Notes: generated by a model from the sequence alone, not told the origin. Numbered from the stretch's first letter, positions 1-9,175 are shown. The stretch: 64,000 nt of DNA from CAZRHR01 sp964578885 (GCA_964578885.1 CAZOEO010000004.1:62001-126000); one strand, 5' to 3'. Numbers and translations are program-made.

Positions 1-2798
1 TCGATGTAGGAAGCACATTTGTAACCGAAGTAGATAGTAACATAATTCAAAATATTTCTTGGGCAAACAATAATGGAAACACCTGGTCAGGAATTGCAGT
101 TGGGAATGGATGGGTAGATATTGGGCGGCACCATGGAAATCAGATTGGCGGGAGCGGTGCAGACATTTTTGTGTCTCAAACAGGAGGCACGGCCACTTCC
201 AATGTTTTTGGAATGTATATGGATGGAACAGGTGATATCCGTGTTTTAAATAATATCATCAGTCAGATCTCATTACATACGTCCGAAACGGGGTCGAACT
301 TGTATGGTGTTTTTACCAATTCAACAGGACAAATAGATATCGATGGCAATACGATTTCAGGTCTTACGACTTCGGCTTTCGGAGGCTCTTTTTCTAATTT
401 GGCCGCCAACATCATTGCCATTCAAAAGACCGCAACCCCCGGGATCGTGAATATCAGAGGAAACATCATCGGAAGTAATTCCTCTCCCAATAGTCTGCAC
501 GCTAATTCACCCGCTTTTCAACATGCACAGCTGGTCTGTGGGATACAAAATTTTGGAACCGGCGTCGTTCATATAACCAGTAATATAATTGCGAATCTGA
601 CCAATGCCAGTCGTTCCAATTTTGGATCGGTGAGGGGTATTTTCTCCTCGGACGGGGTAAACCATATCGAGAAGAATATCATTCATGATATACAGAATGA
701 TAACAGCAACACAGAGGCCACTCACCTGGCTTCTGTTGGGGGAATCGTGCTGACAGGCAACAGCACAAAAACGGTGATTGGCAATACAATCCATCATTTG
801 CGCAATACCTCCATCGATTTTACGGGTCACCTGTATGGAATCTATTTTTCTGGCGATACAAGTCCAATAAACGGTGTGTTTAGAAATTTTATTTATGATT
901 TGGAGGCCCCCAATAATTTGGGTAATGCTGCTGCCAATGTCTATGGTATTCGCTTGGTTACAAGTGATATGGCCATGGTGGTGAATAACATTGTTTCCTT
1001 GGAGGGAAGTCATACCATGCTCTTACATGGCTTATATAATGATGGTATAGCGGGTGCTTCTCACTTTTACCATAATACGGTGTATTTGGGTGGAACGGCC
1101 AGTGCCGGATCTGCGGCTAGTTTTGCCATGTGGAGCAATGCTTCTGCTGGATTTCAGAATTATCGTAATAATATTTTTGTGAACGAACGGAGTGGGGGAG
1201 TGGGCACACATTTTGTCATTCGGCTCGAAGGCAATTCATCTCTTATCATAGATGATAACTTGTATCGAGTAAGTGCCGGAGGAGTGCTAGGACTGCTAAA
1301 TTCGGGTAGAGTTACTCTAAGCGACTGGCAAGCCGCAACTTTACAGGACCAGGGAAGTATTAACCTCGATCCGCAGTTTATTCTGGCTGGGGGGACCAGC
1401 GCGATGGATTATCTTCCACAAAACCTGGATCCCTCCATGCGAGGGAGCGTATTGCCTTTGATTTTAGATGATTATCAAACAAATGCACGCGTGGATTTCG
1501 CCAAAGGCGCATTGGAATACAAAATGGCCATTTGGTGGGTAGGTGGAAATGGAACCCAACCCAAAGATTGGGGGAATGTAGGGAATTGGTATCCGCCAAA
1601 AATTCCTGATGCCACCGATATCATTTGGATGGAGCCCAATGGGAATGGTCATCACCTTATTCTGGATCAAAACCGCAAGATTTATCAGTTAGATTTTCTG
1701 GGTTCAGGAAAAATGGTAGAGTTAGGTCAATACAATCTTGTTTTGCAAGGCGACTTTTTCAATGCCAATGAAAACAATTTTGTTCAAACCAACGGCACCG
1801 GAAAATTGATTCGACATCTAGCTGACCAAGAAAGCTTTCATTTCCCTGTTGGGAAATATGAATATAACCCTGTAAGCATGACAAACCGAACCGGAATGGC
1901 AGATACTTTTTCAGTTCGTGTCTTTGATGGCCTGTATTCCAATGGGTTTAATGGCTTAAGTCTTGGAAGTCATCATGTTAAAGTGACATGGGATATTTCA
2001 AAAGGGAACGGAACTGCAGCCGCAGGGCAAGGGGTTGATTTTACTTTCCAATGGAAATCAAATCAGGAAACCTTTGGTTTGTCTAATTATCATTTGAATC
2101 ATTTCAATGGTATTTTTTGGGAAATCCCAACGGACATGGGAGCTCCCAATTTAACAGGTGCGCAAGTGAAAGAACTCATGGTTCCTCAATATCGTGAATC
2201 CTATTCATTGTTCGGTATCGGCGAAGATGCTGCGGTGCCTTTGCCCATTACATTGTCTTCTTTTACAGCAGATTGTACAGATGATGGAGTGCAGCTGGAG
2301 TGGGTGACTACATCAGAAATAAATCAAGCCTGGTTTCATGTGGAAGAATCAGTGGATCTAATGCAATGGAACCATATTGCATCGATAAAAGGCGTAGGAC
2401 AAAGTAACATGCCATTGACTTATCATTGGAAAGACCTTCGCAGCCAGTTCGGAACCATCTATTACCGGCTCGCGCAAGAGGATTTCGATGGCACCAAGAC
2501 ATATTTTACGCCATTGAGTCTTCGTTGTGAAGGAGAAAATAATCTGCAAATGGCCTTGTTTCCAAATCCGGCTAAAGATTACTTTTACTTACAATGGACT
2601 GGAATCCCTTTGGATGGATTTTGGGAAGTGACTCTTTCCGATATGCAGGGACGCGTATGGCTTTCTCAAATCGTAGAATGGACTGAAGGGACTGAAACCA
2701 CAGCCATTCAGATCGCTGAACTTCCGGCTGCTGTATATCAAGTGAATGTAACAAAAGAGGGAGAACAGGGGTTCACTTTTAAATTGGTGGTTCCATAG
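1..2798 (+). CDS. Secreted beta-helix protein with T9SS sorting domain (5' partial)
   Basis: The frame is open from the first bases of the window, so the start lies upstream; the visible part is about 930 residues. The N-terminal two thirds repeat short Asn/Ile/Gly-rich units (such as NNIISQIS, GNTISGL, HNTVYLGG), typical of right-handed parallel beta-helix surface proteins. The last ~85 residues (LFPNPAKDYFYLQW, SDMQGRVWLSQ, a terminal hydrophobic strand KLVVP) form a type A T9SS C-terminal sorting domain. The protein is therefore expected to cross the outer membrane by the type IX system and be attached to the surface or released. Substrate unknown; beta-helix folds often act as polysaccharide lyases or adhesins, but no catalytic signature is visible. 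It ends at a TAG stop without an obvious terminator. Confidence 0.85.
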   Translation, partial: DVGSTFVTEVDSNIIQNISWANNNGNTWSGIAVGNGWVDIGRHHGNQIGGSGADIFVSQTGGTATSNVFGMYMDGTGDIRVLNNIISQISLHTSETGSNLYGVFTNSTGQIDIDGNTISGLTTSAFGGSFSNLAANIIAIQKTATPGIVNIRGNIIGSNSSPNSLHANSPAFQHAQLVCGIQNFGTGVVHITSNIIANLTNASRSNFGSVRGIFSSDGVNHIEKNIIHDIQNDNSNTEATHLASVGGIVLTGNSTKTVIGNTIHHLRNTSIDFTGHLYGIYFSGDTSPINGVFRNFIYDLEAPNNLGNAAANVYGIRLVTSDMAMVVNNIVSLEGSHTMLLHGLYNDGIAGASHFYHNTVYLGGTASAGSAASFAMWSNASAGFQNYRNNIFVNERSGGVGTHFVIRLEGNSSLIIDDNLYRVSAGGVLGLLNSGRVTLSDWQAATLQDQGSINLDPQFILAGGTSAMDYLPQNLDPSMRGSVLPLILDDYQTNARVDFAKGALEYKMAIWWVGGNGTQPKDWGNVGNWYPPKIPDATDIIWMEPNGNGHHLILDQNRKIYQLDFLGSGKMVELGQYNLVLQGDFFNANENNFVQTNGTGKLIRHLADQESFHFPVGKYEYNPVSMTNRTGMADTFSVRVFDGLYSNGFNGLSLGSHHVKVTWDISKGNGTAAAGQGVDFTFQWKSNQETFGLSNYHLNHFNGIFWEIPTDMGAPNLTGAQVKELMVPQYRESYSLFGIGEDAAVPLPITLSSFTADCTDDGVQLEWVTTSEINQAWFHVEESVDLMQWNHIASIKGVGQSNMPLTYHWKDLRSQFGTIYYRLAQEDFDGTKTYFTPLSLRCEGENNLQMALFPNPAKDYFYLQWTGIPLDGFWEVTLSDMQGRVWLSQIVEWTEGTETTAIQIAELPAAVYQVNVTKEGEQGFTFKLVVP

Positions 2799-3144
2799 CT
2801 TTTCATTGCCCCATGTGGTTATGATTGCCCATAAATAGACTGGGTTACTTTTAAAATGTAGCTTTTTAAGTTCCCAAAGACATGTGACCGGGCATGTGCG
2901 TAATGAACTAAAGCCACATTCGAAGAGCCTAAACGTGGACGTATGAATCAGTAAATGTCGAGGTTTTATAAAACTTTTTATGCGTTTTAGCTGGAGCTAA
3001 ATAAGATTTGTAAATCAAATGCAATAAAGTGGTCATAGAAAATTCGTTGAGGGTAAGGAAGCGTTGAAAGACGTGGGATGCGTTTTTACTATTCGCCAAA
3101 ATGGAAGCTAAACAATGGCTTGATTTTTGCTACCAGGCGTACCT
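2799..3144. other. Intergenic region, no gene seen
   Basis: About 350 bases between the T9SS protein and the FabH-like gene. No open frame with credible composition and no RNA gene is visible. It contains a perfect 12-base palindrome GTTTTATAAAAC at 2963-2974. No exact TAnnTTTG box lies at a usual distance from the next start; the closest is the weak GATTTTTG near 3122-3129. Confidence 0.5.
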
Positions 3145-4095
3145 ATGCCCATGTTTATACACGCCTCTTCTTTTTATGTGCCGGAACGAGAAATAGATAA
3201 CCACTATTTTCAGCAGAAAAATGGTTTGTCTTCAGACTGGATTGTTGAACGAACCGGAATTATAAAAAGGCGAAGGGCGGGCGAGGCTGAGAATAGCCAA
3301 ACCATGGGTTTGGAAGCCTATCATAAGTTGAAAGCAAAATTGGCTTTTGATCCTGCTGAATTCGATCTCATTGTCTGTGCGACCTATACTCCTTACGACA
3401 CCATTTTCACCATAGCCCATGCCCTGCAAAGAGAAATGGGGGTGGAAGACATTCCTGTGCTCACTGTGGATACTGCCTGCTCATCCCTTTTAAACGCATT
3501 TGAAGTGGTAGAAGGATATTTTGCAATGGGAAAAGCTGCAAGGGCATTGGTGGTGGCTGCCGATCATAACACTATGTATAGTGACGATATGGACCAGGTT
3601 TCAGGTCATTTATGGGGTGATGGCGCTGTCGCATTTGCGTTAACAAAGCATAGAATCCTGGACAGCGATGCGACCATTCACCAAATCTTTACGGCAGGCG
3701 CGGCTACGGCTGGCAAAGCGCCGGAAGGTGTGTTGCTTCGTCCCGGAAGGGGGGGACTCTTCATGCCAAATGGCCGAGATGTCTTTTTGCATGCTTGCAC
3801 CTACATGAGTGCTGTGACTAAAAAGCTGTTGAAATCCAATCAGTTGGAAATGAGCGATATTTCTTGGTTTATTCCCCATCAGGCCAACTTGAGAATAACT
3901 AAAAATGTGGCTGAACAACTGGCGTTTCCCATGGAAAAATGTATTTCTAATATTCAAAATTATGGCAATACCGGTTGTGCAGGCTCTGGTATTGCTTATG
4001 CTGCCCACGGCGACAGATTTTCAAAAGGTGAACGAGTTCTCATGGCCGTTTTTGGCGGCGGATACAGCTATGGCGCTTGTTTGATTGAAATGTAA
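3145..4095 (+). CDS. Beta-ketoacyl-ACP synthase III (FabH) family protein
   Basis: A 316-residue thiolase-fold condensing enzyme. The KAS III catalytic triad is visible: Cys112 in DTACSS, His245 in IPHQANLRI and Asn275 in NYGNTGCAGSG. KAS III enzymes condense acyl-CoA with malonyl-ACP or a related acceptor. Length is normal for the family (310-340). It differs from housekeeping FabH in context: it lies outside a fab cluster, 2 nt before a UbiA-family prenyltransferase gene, so it may serve a special lipid or secondary product rather than fatty-acid initiation. ATG 3145 is used; ATG 3151 is equally good by homology (MFIHAS...), while an in-frame TTG at 3127 adds only six poorly conserved residues. 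Confidence 0.85.
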   Translation: MPMFIHASSFYVPEREIDNHYFQQKNGLSSDWIVERTGIIKRRRAGEAENSQTMGLEAYHKLKAKLAFDPAEFDLIVCATYTPYDTIFTIAHALQREMGVEDIPVLTVDTACSSLLNAFEVVEGYFAMGKAARALVVAADHNTMYSDDMDQVSGHLWGDGAVAFALTKHRILDSDATIHQIFTAGAATAGKAPEGVLLRPGRGGLFMPNGRDVFLHACTYMSAVTKKLLKSNQLEMSDISWFIPHQANLRITKNVAEQLAFPMEKCISNIQNYGNTGCAGSGIAYAAHGDRFSKGERVLMAVFGGGYSYGACLIEM

Positions 4096-4097
4096 TC

Positions 4098-4916
4098 ATG
4101 GCTTTTCAGTTTCCACCCTCTTTAAGGTCATGGGTGCATTTTTTACGCATTCCAAACCAGCTTCTCTTATGGATCTGCGTGTGTTTTTTTTCTAAAAATG
4201 CCTTGATTACACACGTTTGGATGTGGGGCGGCTCATTCTCCCTCATGCTCTTTGCTGCCAATGGCTGGAATGATTGGTTGGATGTTAAAGCAGATGAAAG
4301 GAATAGACCCGGAACCAACCCTTTTCAGTTTGTGAAAAATAAAAAAACGGTGCTTGGGATCTTGGGGACGGCCATGCTGGCCTCTTTATTAATGGGATGT
4401 TGGTATTTGAAGGAATTAAATGGAATTCAACGTTGGGGATGGGTGCTTTGGCTGGGCCTTGTTCCCGGTTTGTTCGCCTATTCCAAATGGTGGCAGCAAG
4501 TGTGGTTATGGAAAAACATTTCTGCCTCCTCACTGACTGCTTCCGGTGTGTTAAGTTTAGGCTGGATCACCATGGGAGATGCTTTTCCCATCGCTTTATT
4601 TGGGTTGGTGTGGTTGGCCAATTTTTGGCGCGAAATGGTCAAAGATGTCATCGACGCAAACGGCGATGCTAACCTGAAAAAAGGAAACGTGACCAGGATT
4701 TTTACCATTCAACACATCCAGATTCTTCTCACCGGTTCAGCCATTTTTTCAGCATTTCTCATGTATCCCCTGCTTCAGCATTTCGTCTGGTGGGAAGGAT
4801 TTGGCTTGATTTCGCCTCCTCTCGTTTTTCTTTTTCTCACATGGACAAAGCATTGGAACTTAGCCTCCCTGGTCCTGAAAATTTGGATGGCCTTGGGACT
4901 CATCATTTGGCTATGA
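4098..4916 (+). CDS. UbiA-family prenyltransferase-like membrane protein
   Basis: A 272-residue, very hydrophobic protein with about eight or nine membrane helices. Two Asp-rich motifs typical of UbiA intramembrane prenyltransferases are present: NDWLDVKADERNRP near residues 56-69 and KDVIDANGDANLKKGN near 180-195, where Mg-diphosphate is bound. The family transfers polyprenyl groups to aromatic or glycerol-phosphate acceptors (quinones, hemes, archaeal-type lipids). It starts 2 nt after the FabH-like gene and is almost certainly co-transcribed with it. The acceptor cannot be told from sequence. I judge the family assignment sure and the substrate unknown. Confidence 0.8.
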   Translation: MAFQFPPSLRSWVHFLRIPNQLLLWICVCFFSKNALITHVWMWGGSFSLMLFAANGWNDWLDVKADERNRPGTNPFQFVKNKKTVLGILGTAMLASLLMGCWYLKELNGIQRWGWVLWLGLVPGLFAYSKWWQQVWLWKNISASSLTASGVLSLGWITMGDAFPIALFGLVWLANFWREMVKDVIDANGDANLKKGNVTRIFTIQHIQILLTGSAIFSAFLMYPLLQHFVWWEGFGLISPPLVFLFLTWTKHWNLASLVLKIWMALGLIIWL

Positions 4917-5181
4917 TTTTTTCCAATTCATAAAAAATGCTTGAATTGTCCTTTCCTTCTTTCCATGGAATCGGTTGTCACCGGAAATTCCTCGCGCAAC
5001 CTTGGGGTTAGCACCCACCTCTCCCCGTGGACAATCTACGAAAATCGCACCACCTGCCCCGGACATGAACCGTTTGTAAACAATTAAAATCAGATCACTA
5101 ACCGATTTTTACGGAAAGACACCACCTGTTGATTTGCCAGGTTTGTTGGTTAATGTCAATGAAATACAGGATCGTCAATGT

Positions 5182-5676
5182 CTAAAACTGCCCCCATTTC
5201 CCTGTTTTAGGAAACCAACCGCAGGTTAATGTCGCCTGGCCGGAACTCACCTTGCGCCAGTCGCTCAGTTTATAACACGCGAAACCGGAGGTGGGCAAGT
5301 GGCCCGGCGGAAATCCCAAATGGCTACATACATCAGTTAATCCGGGATTGTGCCCAATGATGGCTACATGATTCAAATCCGCAGGCAATGCCGCAATTCG
5401 TTGAAGTAAATGCAAGGAAGAGGCATGATACAAATGGCCTTCCATCTGAAAATCTAAGGCCACAGGAAAGGACATTTGAATACGTTTAAAAGTCTTTCGG
5501 GTCCGCTTACTATCACTCACAAGCCATAATGCTGGAATATCGTTTTGTTCCGACAAAAACTTTCCCAAGGCCAATGCATCTTTTTTACCTCGTTCATTCA
5601 ATGGCCGGGCATGGTCCGAAAGCAACGCATTGTCCCAAGACGACTTGGCATGCCGTATAATCCAAAGGGTTTTCAT
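5182..5676 (-). CDS. SixA-like histidine phosphatase
   Basis: A 164-residue member of the histidine phosphatase (phosphoglycerate mutase) superfamily. The N-terminal RHAKSSW motif supplies the phospho-accepting His9, and IIGHNPGLTDV supplies the second catalytic His. This short form matches SixA, which removes phosphate from phosphohistidine in phosphotransfer proteins, although many relatives act on other phosphoesters. It lies 9 nt after the WRLP-domain gene on the same strand and is probably the last gene of that leftward run. It has no signal peptide and should be cytoplasmic. Confidence 0.85.
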   Translation of the reverse strand: MKTLWIIRHAKSSWDNALLSDHARPLNERGKKDALALGKFLSEQNDIPALWLVSDSKRTRKTFKRIQMSFPVALDFQMEGHLYHASSLHLLQRIAALPADLNHVAIIGHNPGLTDVCSHLGFPPGHLPTSGFACYKLSDWRKVSSGQATLTCGWFPKTGKWGQF

Positions 5677-5685
5677 GCTTCCGTT

Positions 5686-6444
5686 TTATCGCACACAGCG
5701 CGTTCTTGGATTGCTTGAATTTCCATAGGTGACTTCCACCGTGCCATCCGAAAGCCGAAAGGTCGCCAACGCATGCTGGCCTGCCCCAAAATTGGTTCCG
5801 TTGATGGTAGCCGTCCAAAGAAAGTTCCCGGAGCTCGGTGTGGAAATCACCGTTCCTCCTGTTGATGCCAAAGTAATGAGTTCCGGAAGGGTGGGTAAGC
5901 GCCAATCGCTAAATCCTCCTTCGGTCAAATTCCGACAATAGGCAATGGCTGATCCAAGCGATCCGCTGGTGGGCGACTCTGCCGATATCATCACCGGTGC
6001 CGATCCCATGGCACTCGTACTGGACGCTACCAAAAGATCTACGTACGATTTATTCACCGCATCTCCTCCGGCCACCGGAACCGGTACTTGCGTAATGGGC
6101 TGATTGTTCATGTTGATGGGGCCATTTGCCGGCGTGGCCACCAATTTCCGCCATTCCGGGGAAGATGGACTTCCCTGGTTAATATACATTCCTGCGGGCA
6201 ATACGCCCTGGCCTGTATGATATACCATTAATCCATGCGCCGGATTCACAATGGTGACTCCGTCATTTACCTGCAAAAGCTGCACACGGGGAATCAATAA
6301 CCCTGATTGATTCGACTGCACTTCCAACATGGCACTTGGATCCGGATTCCCTGATGCAGGCGCAATTAAAACACCTTGCCCCCATATTTTGGACGCAATA
6401 AGGATGAAAATACTGATTAGACTACAACGAAAAAAAGTGGTCAT
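5686..6444 (-). CDS. Secreted protein with C-terminal WRLP (DUF1566-like) domain, paralog 1
   Basis: A 252-residue exported protein. Starting at the ATG at 6444 gives a clean signal peptide (MTTFFRCSLISIFILIASKIWGQ) and avoids overlap with the upstream gene. After the signal comes the phrase SAMLEVQSNQSGLLIPRV, common at the start of Bacteroidota surface proteins that resemble phage tail-fibre proteins. The C-terminal half has GGFSDWRLPTLPELI, FLWTATI and a final RTRCVR, the pattern of DUF1566/Lcl-type domains. It is a close paralog of its upstream neighbour (6462-7208), with the same order of blocks. Function unknown; likely on the cell surface. Confidence 0.75.
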   Translation of the reverse strand: MTTFFRCSLISIFILIASKIWGQGVLIAPASGNPDPSAMLEVQSNQSGLLIPRVQLLQVNDGVTIVNPAHGLMVYHTGQGVLPAGMYINQGSPSSPEWRKLVATPANGPINMNNQPITQVPVPVAGGDAVNKSYVDLLVASSTSAMGSAPVMISAESPTSGSLGSAIAYCRNLTEGGFSDWRLPTLPELITLASTGGTVISTPSSGNFLWTATINGTNFGAGQHALATFRLSDGTVEVTYGNSSNPRTRCVR

Positions 6445-6461
6445 AAGGGTATCAATAAAAA

Positions 6462-7208
6462 TTAGCGAACGCAACGAACCCGGTTCGACTGGCTGCCACG
6501 TGCCTGGTAACTTGCTCCGTTATTAAGTACGTATGCAACATAGGTCTGCTCGGCATATGAGGTATTATATCCGTGAATGCTGCGTGTCCAAATAATACTA
6601 GAAGACGTCATGTTGGTAATGGAAATGGCTGGATTGCTCAATGCATCAATGAGTTCGTCGAAATGAGGAAGCCGCCAGTCGGAAAAGCTGCCCTCATTTA
6701 AACTCCTGCAATACTGCAATGCGCCTGCGAAGTTGTAAGACAAACTCGACTCATTGCTCACCATCGTTGGCGCCGCTGCACCGGATCCACTGGCGGCTAC
6801 CAAATTGTCTACATATGCTTTATTCACCGCATCTCCCTGATTTACCGGCGCCGGAACGTTTTGAATGGCTTGCCCGTTCATATCTAAAACGGCATTTCCC
6901 GGACTGGGTTGTAACCTTCGCCAGTCTGCCGCACTGGTCGTGCCCATGTTGACGTAAAAACCTTCAGCCATGCCCGGACCACCGGTATGATACACCAACA
7001 ATCCTTTCGCCGGATTGGCAATGGTCTGTGCATCCTGCGGACCTGTTAACACCACACGATTTATCAACACCCCGGATTGGCTGTCCTGAATTTCTAACAT
7101 CGCACTGGAATGTGGATTTCCTGGCTGCGAACTGATTAATACTCCCTGAGCGTGTATCATGCTGGTACATAGAAGCACATAACCAGCTACTAAAAATGGA
7201 ATTTTCAT
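6462..7208 (-). CDS. Secreted protein with C-terminal WRLP (DUF1566-like) domain, paralog 2
   Basis: A 248-residue exported protein, tandem paralog of the gene at 5686-6444. The ATG at 7208 opens a good signal peptide (MKIPFLVAGYVLLCTSMIHAQ). Shared blocks are GVLI near the mature N-terminus, SSAMLEIQDSQSGVLINRV, a PANGL/PAKGLLVYHTG segment, GDAVNKAYVDNLVA, and SFSDWRLPHFDELI with a closing RVRCVR. The GDAVNKxYVD block also occurs in tail-fibre-like proteins. The gene lies 44 nt after the barrel gene on the same strand. Role unknown; the duplication suggests two variants of one surface component. Confidence 0.75.
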   Translation of the reverse strand: MKIPFLVAGYVLLCTSMIHAQGVLISSQPGNPHSSAMLEIQDSQSGVLINRVVLTGPQDAQTIANPAKGLLVYHTGGPGMAEGFYVNMGTTSAADWRRLQPSPGNAVLDMNGQAIQNVPAPVNQGDAVNKAYVDNLVAASGSGAAAPTMVSNESSLSYNFAGALQYCRSLNEGSFSDWRLPHFDELIDALSNPAISITNMTSSSIIWTRSIHGYNTSYAEQTYVAYVLNNGASYQARGSQSNRVRCVR

Positions 7209-7252
7209 AGGGGAAAGGTAAATAATTGTCCCGGAATCTGCTTTCTCCCTTT

Positions 7253-8050
7253 TTACCGAATCCATTTGTTTTTCTTACCCGGCGGAAAGAAATATTTTAC
7301 ATCCAATGAAAAATAAGTTCCACTCATGGGAATCCGCTGGGTCTGAAATCCAATAGGACCGGTGGGCCCGCTTCGCTCAATGAACATATCGGCCAACGGA
7401 ATAATGGGTTGATGAAAATTTCCGCCAACATAAAAATACCCTTGGTCATCGGATCTGTACTCGAAACCTACCGAAGCTTTTAAGGCCGGCACCACCCAAC
7501 TGTTCCTGCCTACATATAAACGAAACTCTTCTTCAGGAACCACCCGAACCGCCGAACTGGGATAAAAATCAAACGAAAAACCAACCGAGTTGTTTAGAAA
7601 AGTGCGCTCTCCCAAACGCGCATACACCAATGCCATCACCGGAATTTCATATCCGATATAGTTGATGCCCTGCCGGTAATATAACGTATCGAACTGTTGG
7701 TTGGGTCCGCTGGTGCGGCCCACACCCACATCGTGTCGCCGGGAGATGTAATACAAACCGGTCTGAATGGCAAAAATGGCGGAAAAATCTACCCGCAAGG
7801 CAAAGCCAAAACGATAGCGAAATGCCGGATCTACGGAAAACAACGTATCACTTCGAAGCGATTGATTCGCTGAACCAAAAACGGTGGGCAACGTCAGTGA
7901 AACCTCCGGACCTGCCGAAACAAAGATTTTTTGCTTGCCTTCTTTCTCTGGTTTGCTCCGCTGGGGGCCCGTTACCAAATCCGTGGGCAGTTGGGAAAAA
8001 CCAACTCCCCATATGAGCCAAAACCAAACGCTTGAAAGCAATCGAAACAT
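7253..8050 (-). CDS. Outer-membrane beta-barrel protein
   Basis: A 265-residue protein with a signal peptide (MFRLLSSVWFWLIWGVGFSQ) and alternating aromatic/hydrophobic strands ending in a strand rich in Tyr and Phe (GTYFSLDVKYFFPPG), as in small outer-membrane barrels of the OmpA/PorT-like type. Blocks such as FALRVDFSAIFAIQTGLYYISRR and VGFSFDFYPSS look like successive beta strands. It is the first gene of a leftward set continuing with two WRLP-domain secreted proteins and the SixA-like gene, so it might anchor or export them; that is inference. A TAACTTTG box ends 4 nt before the ATG, predicting a leaderless mRNA. Confidence 0.75.
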   Translation of the reverse strand: MFRLLSSVWFWLIWGVGFSQLPTDLVTGPQRSKPEKEGKQKIFVSAGPEVSLTLPTVFGSANQSLRSDTLFSVDPAFRYRFGFALRVDFSAIFAIQTGLYYISRRHDVGVGRTSGPNQQFDTLYYRQGINYIGYEIPVMALVYARLGERTFLNNSVGFSFDFYPSSAVRVVPEEEFRLYVGRNSWVVPALKASVGFEYRSDDQGYFYVGGNFHQPIIPLADMFIERSGPTGPIGFQTQRIPMSGTYFSLDVKYFFPPGKKNKWIR

Positions 8051-8054
8051 GCAG

Positions 8055-8062
8055 CAAAGTTA
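8055..8062 (-). promoter_or_regulatory. TAnnTTTG promoter box for the barrel gene
   Basis: On the minus strand the sequence reads TAACTTTG, an exact match to the Bacteroidota -7 element. It ends 4 nt before the ATG at 8050. Transcription should begin at or next to the start codon. No clear -33 TTTG was found. Confidence 0.6.
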
Positions 8063-8089
8063 CGCAATGGAATCCCTCGCCACAAAAAA

Positions 8090-8770
8090 TCAAATCAATT
8101 CAATCCACCAACCTCCGGCAGCCGATTCCTCCGTGGCATGATCTAAACCACCCAATGCATTGGGTTTGGCATCACGACCCTGAAGACAAATCACCGACAA
8201 ACTTCTTCCTTGTTCCTTCAATTGGTCCGCCAATTTCGGTAACGAATTTGCTAACAGGGCTTCCACTTCCAAATATCGCCCCAGATTAAAATGCGCTACG
8301 TCCGTTCCGTGTAATAACATGACTTGTGGATGGTCTGTGGGCGAAAGGGCAAAAGCCAAACTCGCGGCATCGCCCGAAACGCCATGAGAAGGCATCGGAA
8401 AAGAGAGGTCACTGCCGGACTCCCACATATAAGATTGTCCATTGCTGATGATTTCAATGGATTGATTTTCAAAATATTCACTTCTGAGTCGGGTCAGTTG
8501 TGTCGCTAAGGCGGACCCTTGTTTTCCCCAATTTAAGCCGTAACGTGCCCGAAGTTTTCTTCCGGAAAAATCCGGCCGGCGAAATACTTGCGACCCGCTC
8601 GAATGCATTTTCCAACCCTCCGACGCGGCCGTATTGGCATGCCAGATTCCTCCTGTAAGAATCACAAAAACAGATGATTTACGCCGTTTCGACCACAAGG
8701 CCGGACCCGCAACCACTGAGCCTGCCACGGCTACGCCTGCAGCTCCCAAAAAATGTCTCCGATTCATCAT
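8090..8770 (-). CDS. Tat-signal exported protein, alkaline-phosphatase-like
   Basis: A 226-residue protein beginning with a twin-arginine signal (NRRHFLGAAG, then a hydrophobic AVAGSVVAG stretch), so it is probably exported folded, perhaps with a metal. The core has VFVILTGGIWHANTA near the N-terminus and NALGGLDHATEESAAGGWW at the C-terminus, which recalls the metal-binding segments of DUF1501/alkaline-phosphatase-superfamily proteins but is much shorter than those. I cannot assign a substrate. ATG 8770 or ATG 8767 could be the start. A near-consensus TTATTTTG box ends 6 nt upstream. Confidence 0.6.
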   Translation of the reverse strand: MMNRRHFLGAAGVAVAGSVVAGPALWSKRRKSSVFVILTGGIWHANTAASEGWKMHSSGSQVFRRPDFSGRKLRARYGLNWGKQGSALATQLTRLRSEYFENQSIEIISNGQSYMWESGSDLSFPMPSHGVSGDAASLAFALSPTDHPQVMLLHGTDVAHFNLGRYLEVEALLANSLPKLADQLKEQGRSLSVICLQGRDAKPNALGGLDHATEESAAGGWWIELI

Positions 8771-8776
8771 AAATTA

Positions 8777-8784
8777 CAAAATAA
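8777..8784 (-). promoter_or_regulatory. Near-consensus -7 box for the Tat-signal gene
   Basis: The minus strand reads TTATTTTG, one mismatch from TAnnTTTG, ending 6 nt before the ATG at 8770. The position matches that of exact boxes elsewhere in the window. Confidence 0.4.
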
Positions 8785-9161
8785 GGCATACCTATGCAAT
8801 AATCCCGCCTCTAACCGGGATTTTTCCGTGAAATTAGGTTAAAGTTTGGGCGCCTGCCGCGTCGGGTCAGAAAATGCAGACTTTCTTTTTCTCAAAACAT
8901 AAATTCGACCGCTTTACCGCCCTTTTCGCGGCACCGCGTGCTTTGCTCAAAGTCCTCCGGACCACGCCTTTCCCTTTTCCCAAAAACCCTGGTCCGTCCG
9001 GGCTTCCGCTTCGCCCGCTGGCGCGGGACCATCGTCCGAAAACAACTTCATTCCCATCAACCAATCATCACATTCCTTTTAAGTAATGGACATCCGTCTC
9101 TTGCTTTTGAAACCTAAGGTTTTTACATCGCCTCAACGCCACCATTTTTCAAATTTACATT
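8785..9161. other. Intergenic region between divergent genes
   Basis: About 380 bases between the divergent Tat-signal gene and thrS. It contains a C/G-rich stretch around 8900-9040 but no credible gene. An open frame here runs into thrS from 9086, but conservation of ThrRS starts only at 9176-9188. No T-box-like leader is recognisable. Confidence 0.4.
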
Positions 9162-9169
9162 TACCTTTG
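9162..9169 (+). promoter_or_regulatory. TAnnTTTG promoter box for thrS
   Basis: TACCTTTG is an exact match to the Bacteroidota -7 element and ends 6 nt before ATG 9176. This places the transcription start at about the start codon and argues against the longer in-frame start at 9086. Confidence 0.6.
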
Positions 9170-9175
9170 CAGCTT

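Noticed and set aside
507..1013. Long minus-strand open frame inside the first gene
   Set aside because: It lies opposite a clear T9SS protein; composition and lack of any family resemblance mark it as a shadow.
9086..9175. Longer N-terminus for ThrRS
   Set aside because: The first 30 residues are not conserved in ThrRS, and an exact promoter box lies between this start and ATG 9176.
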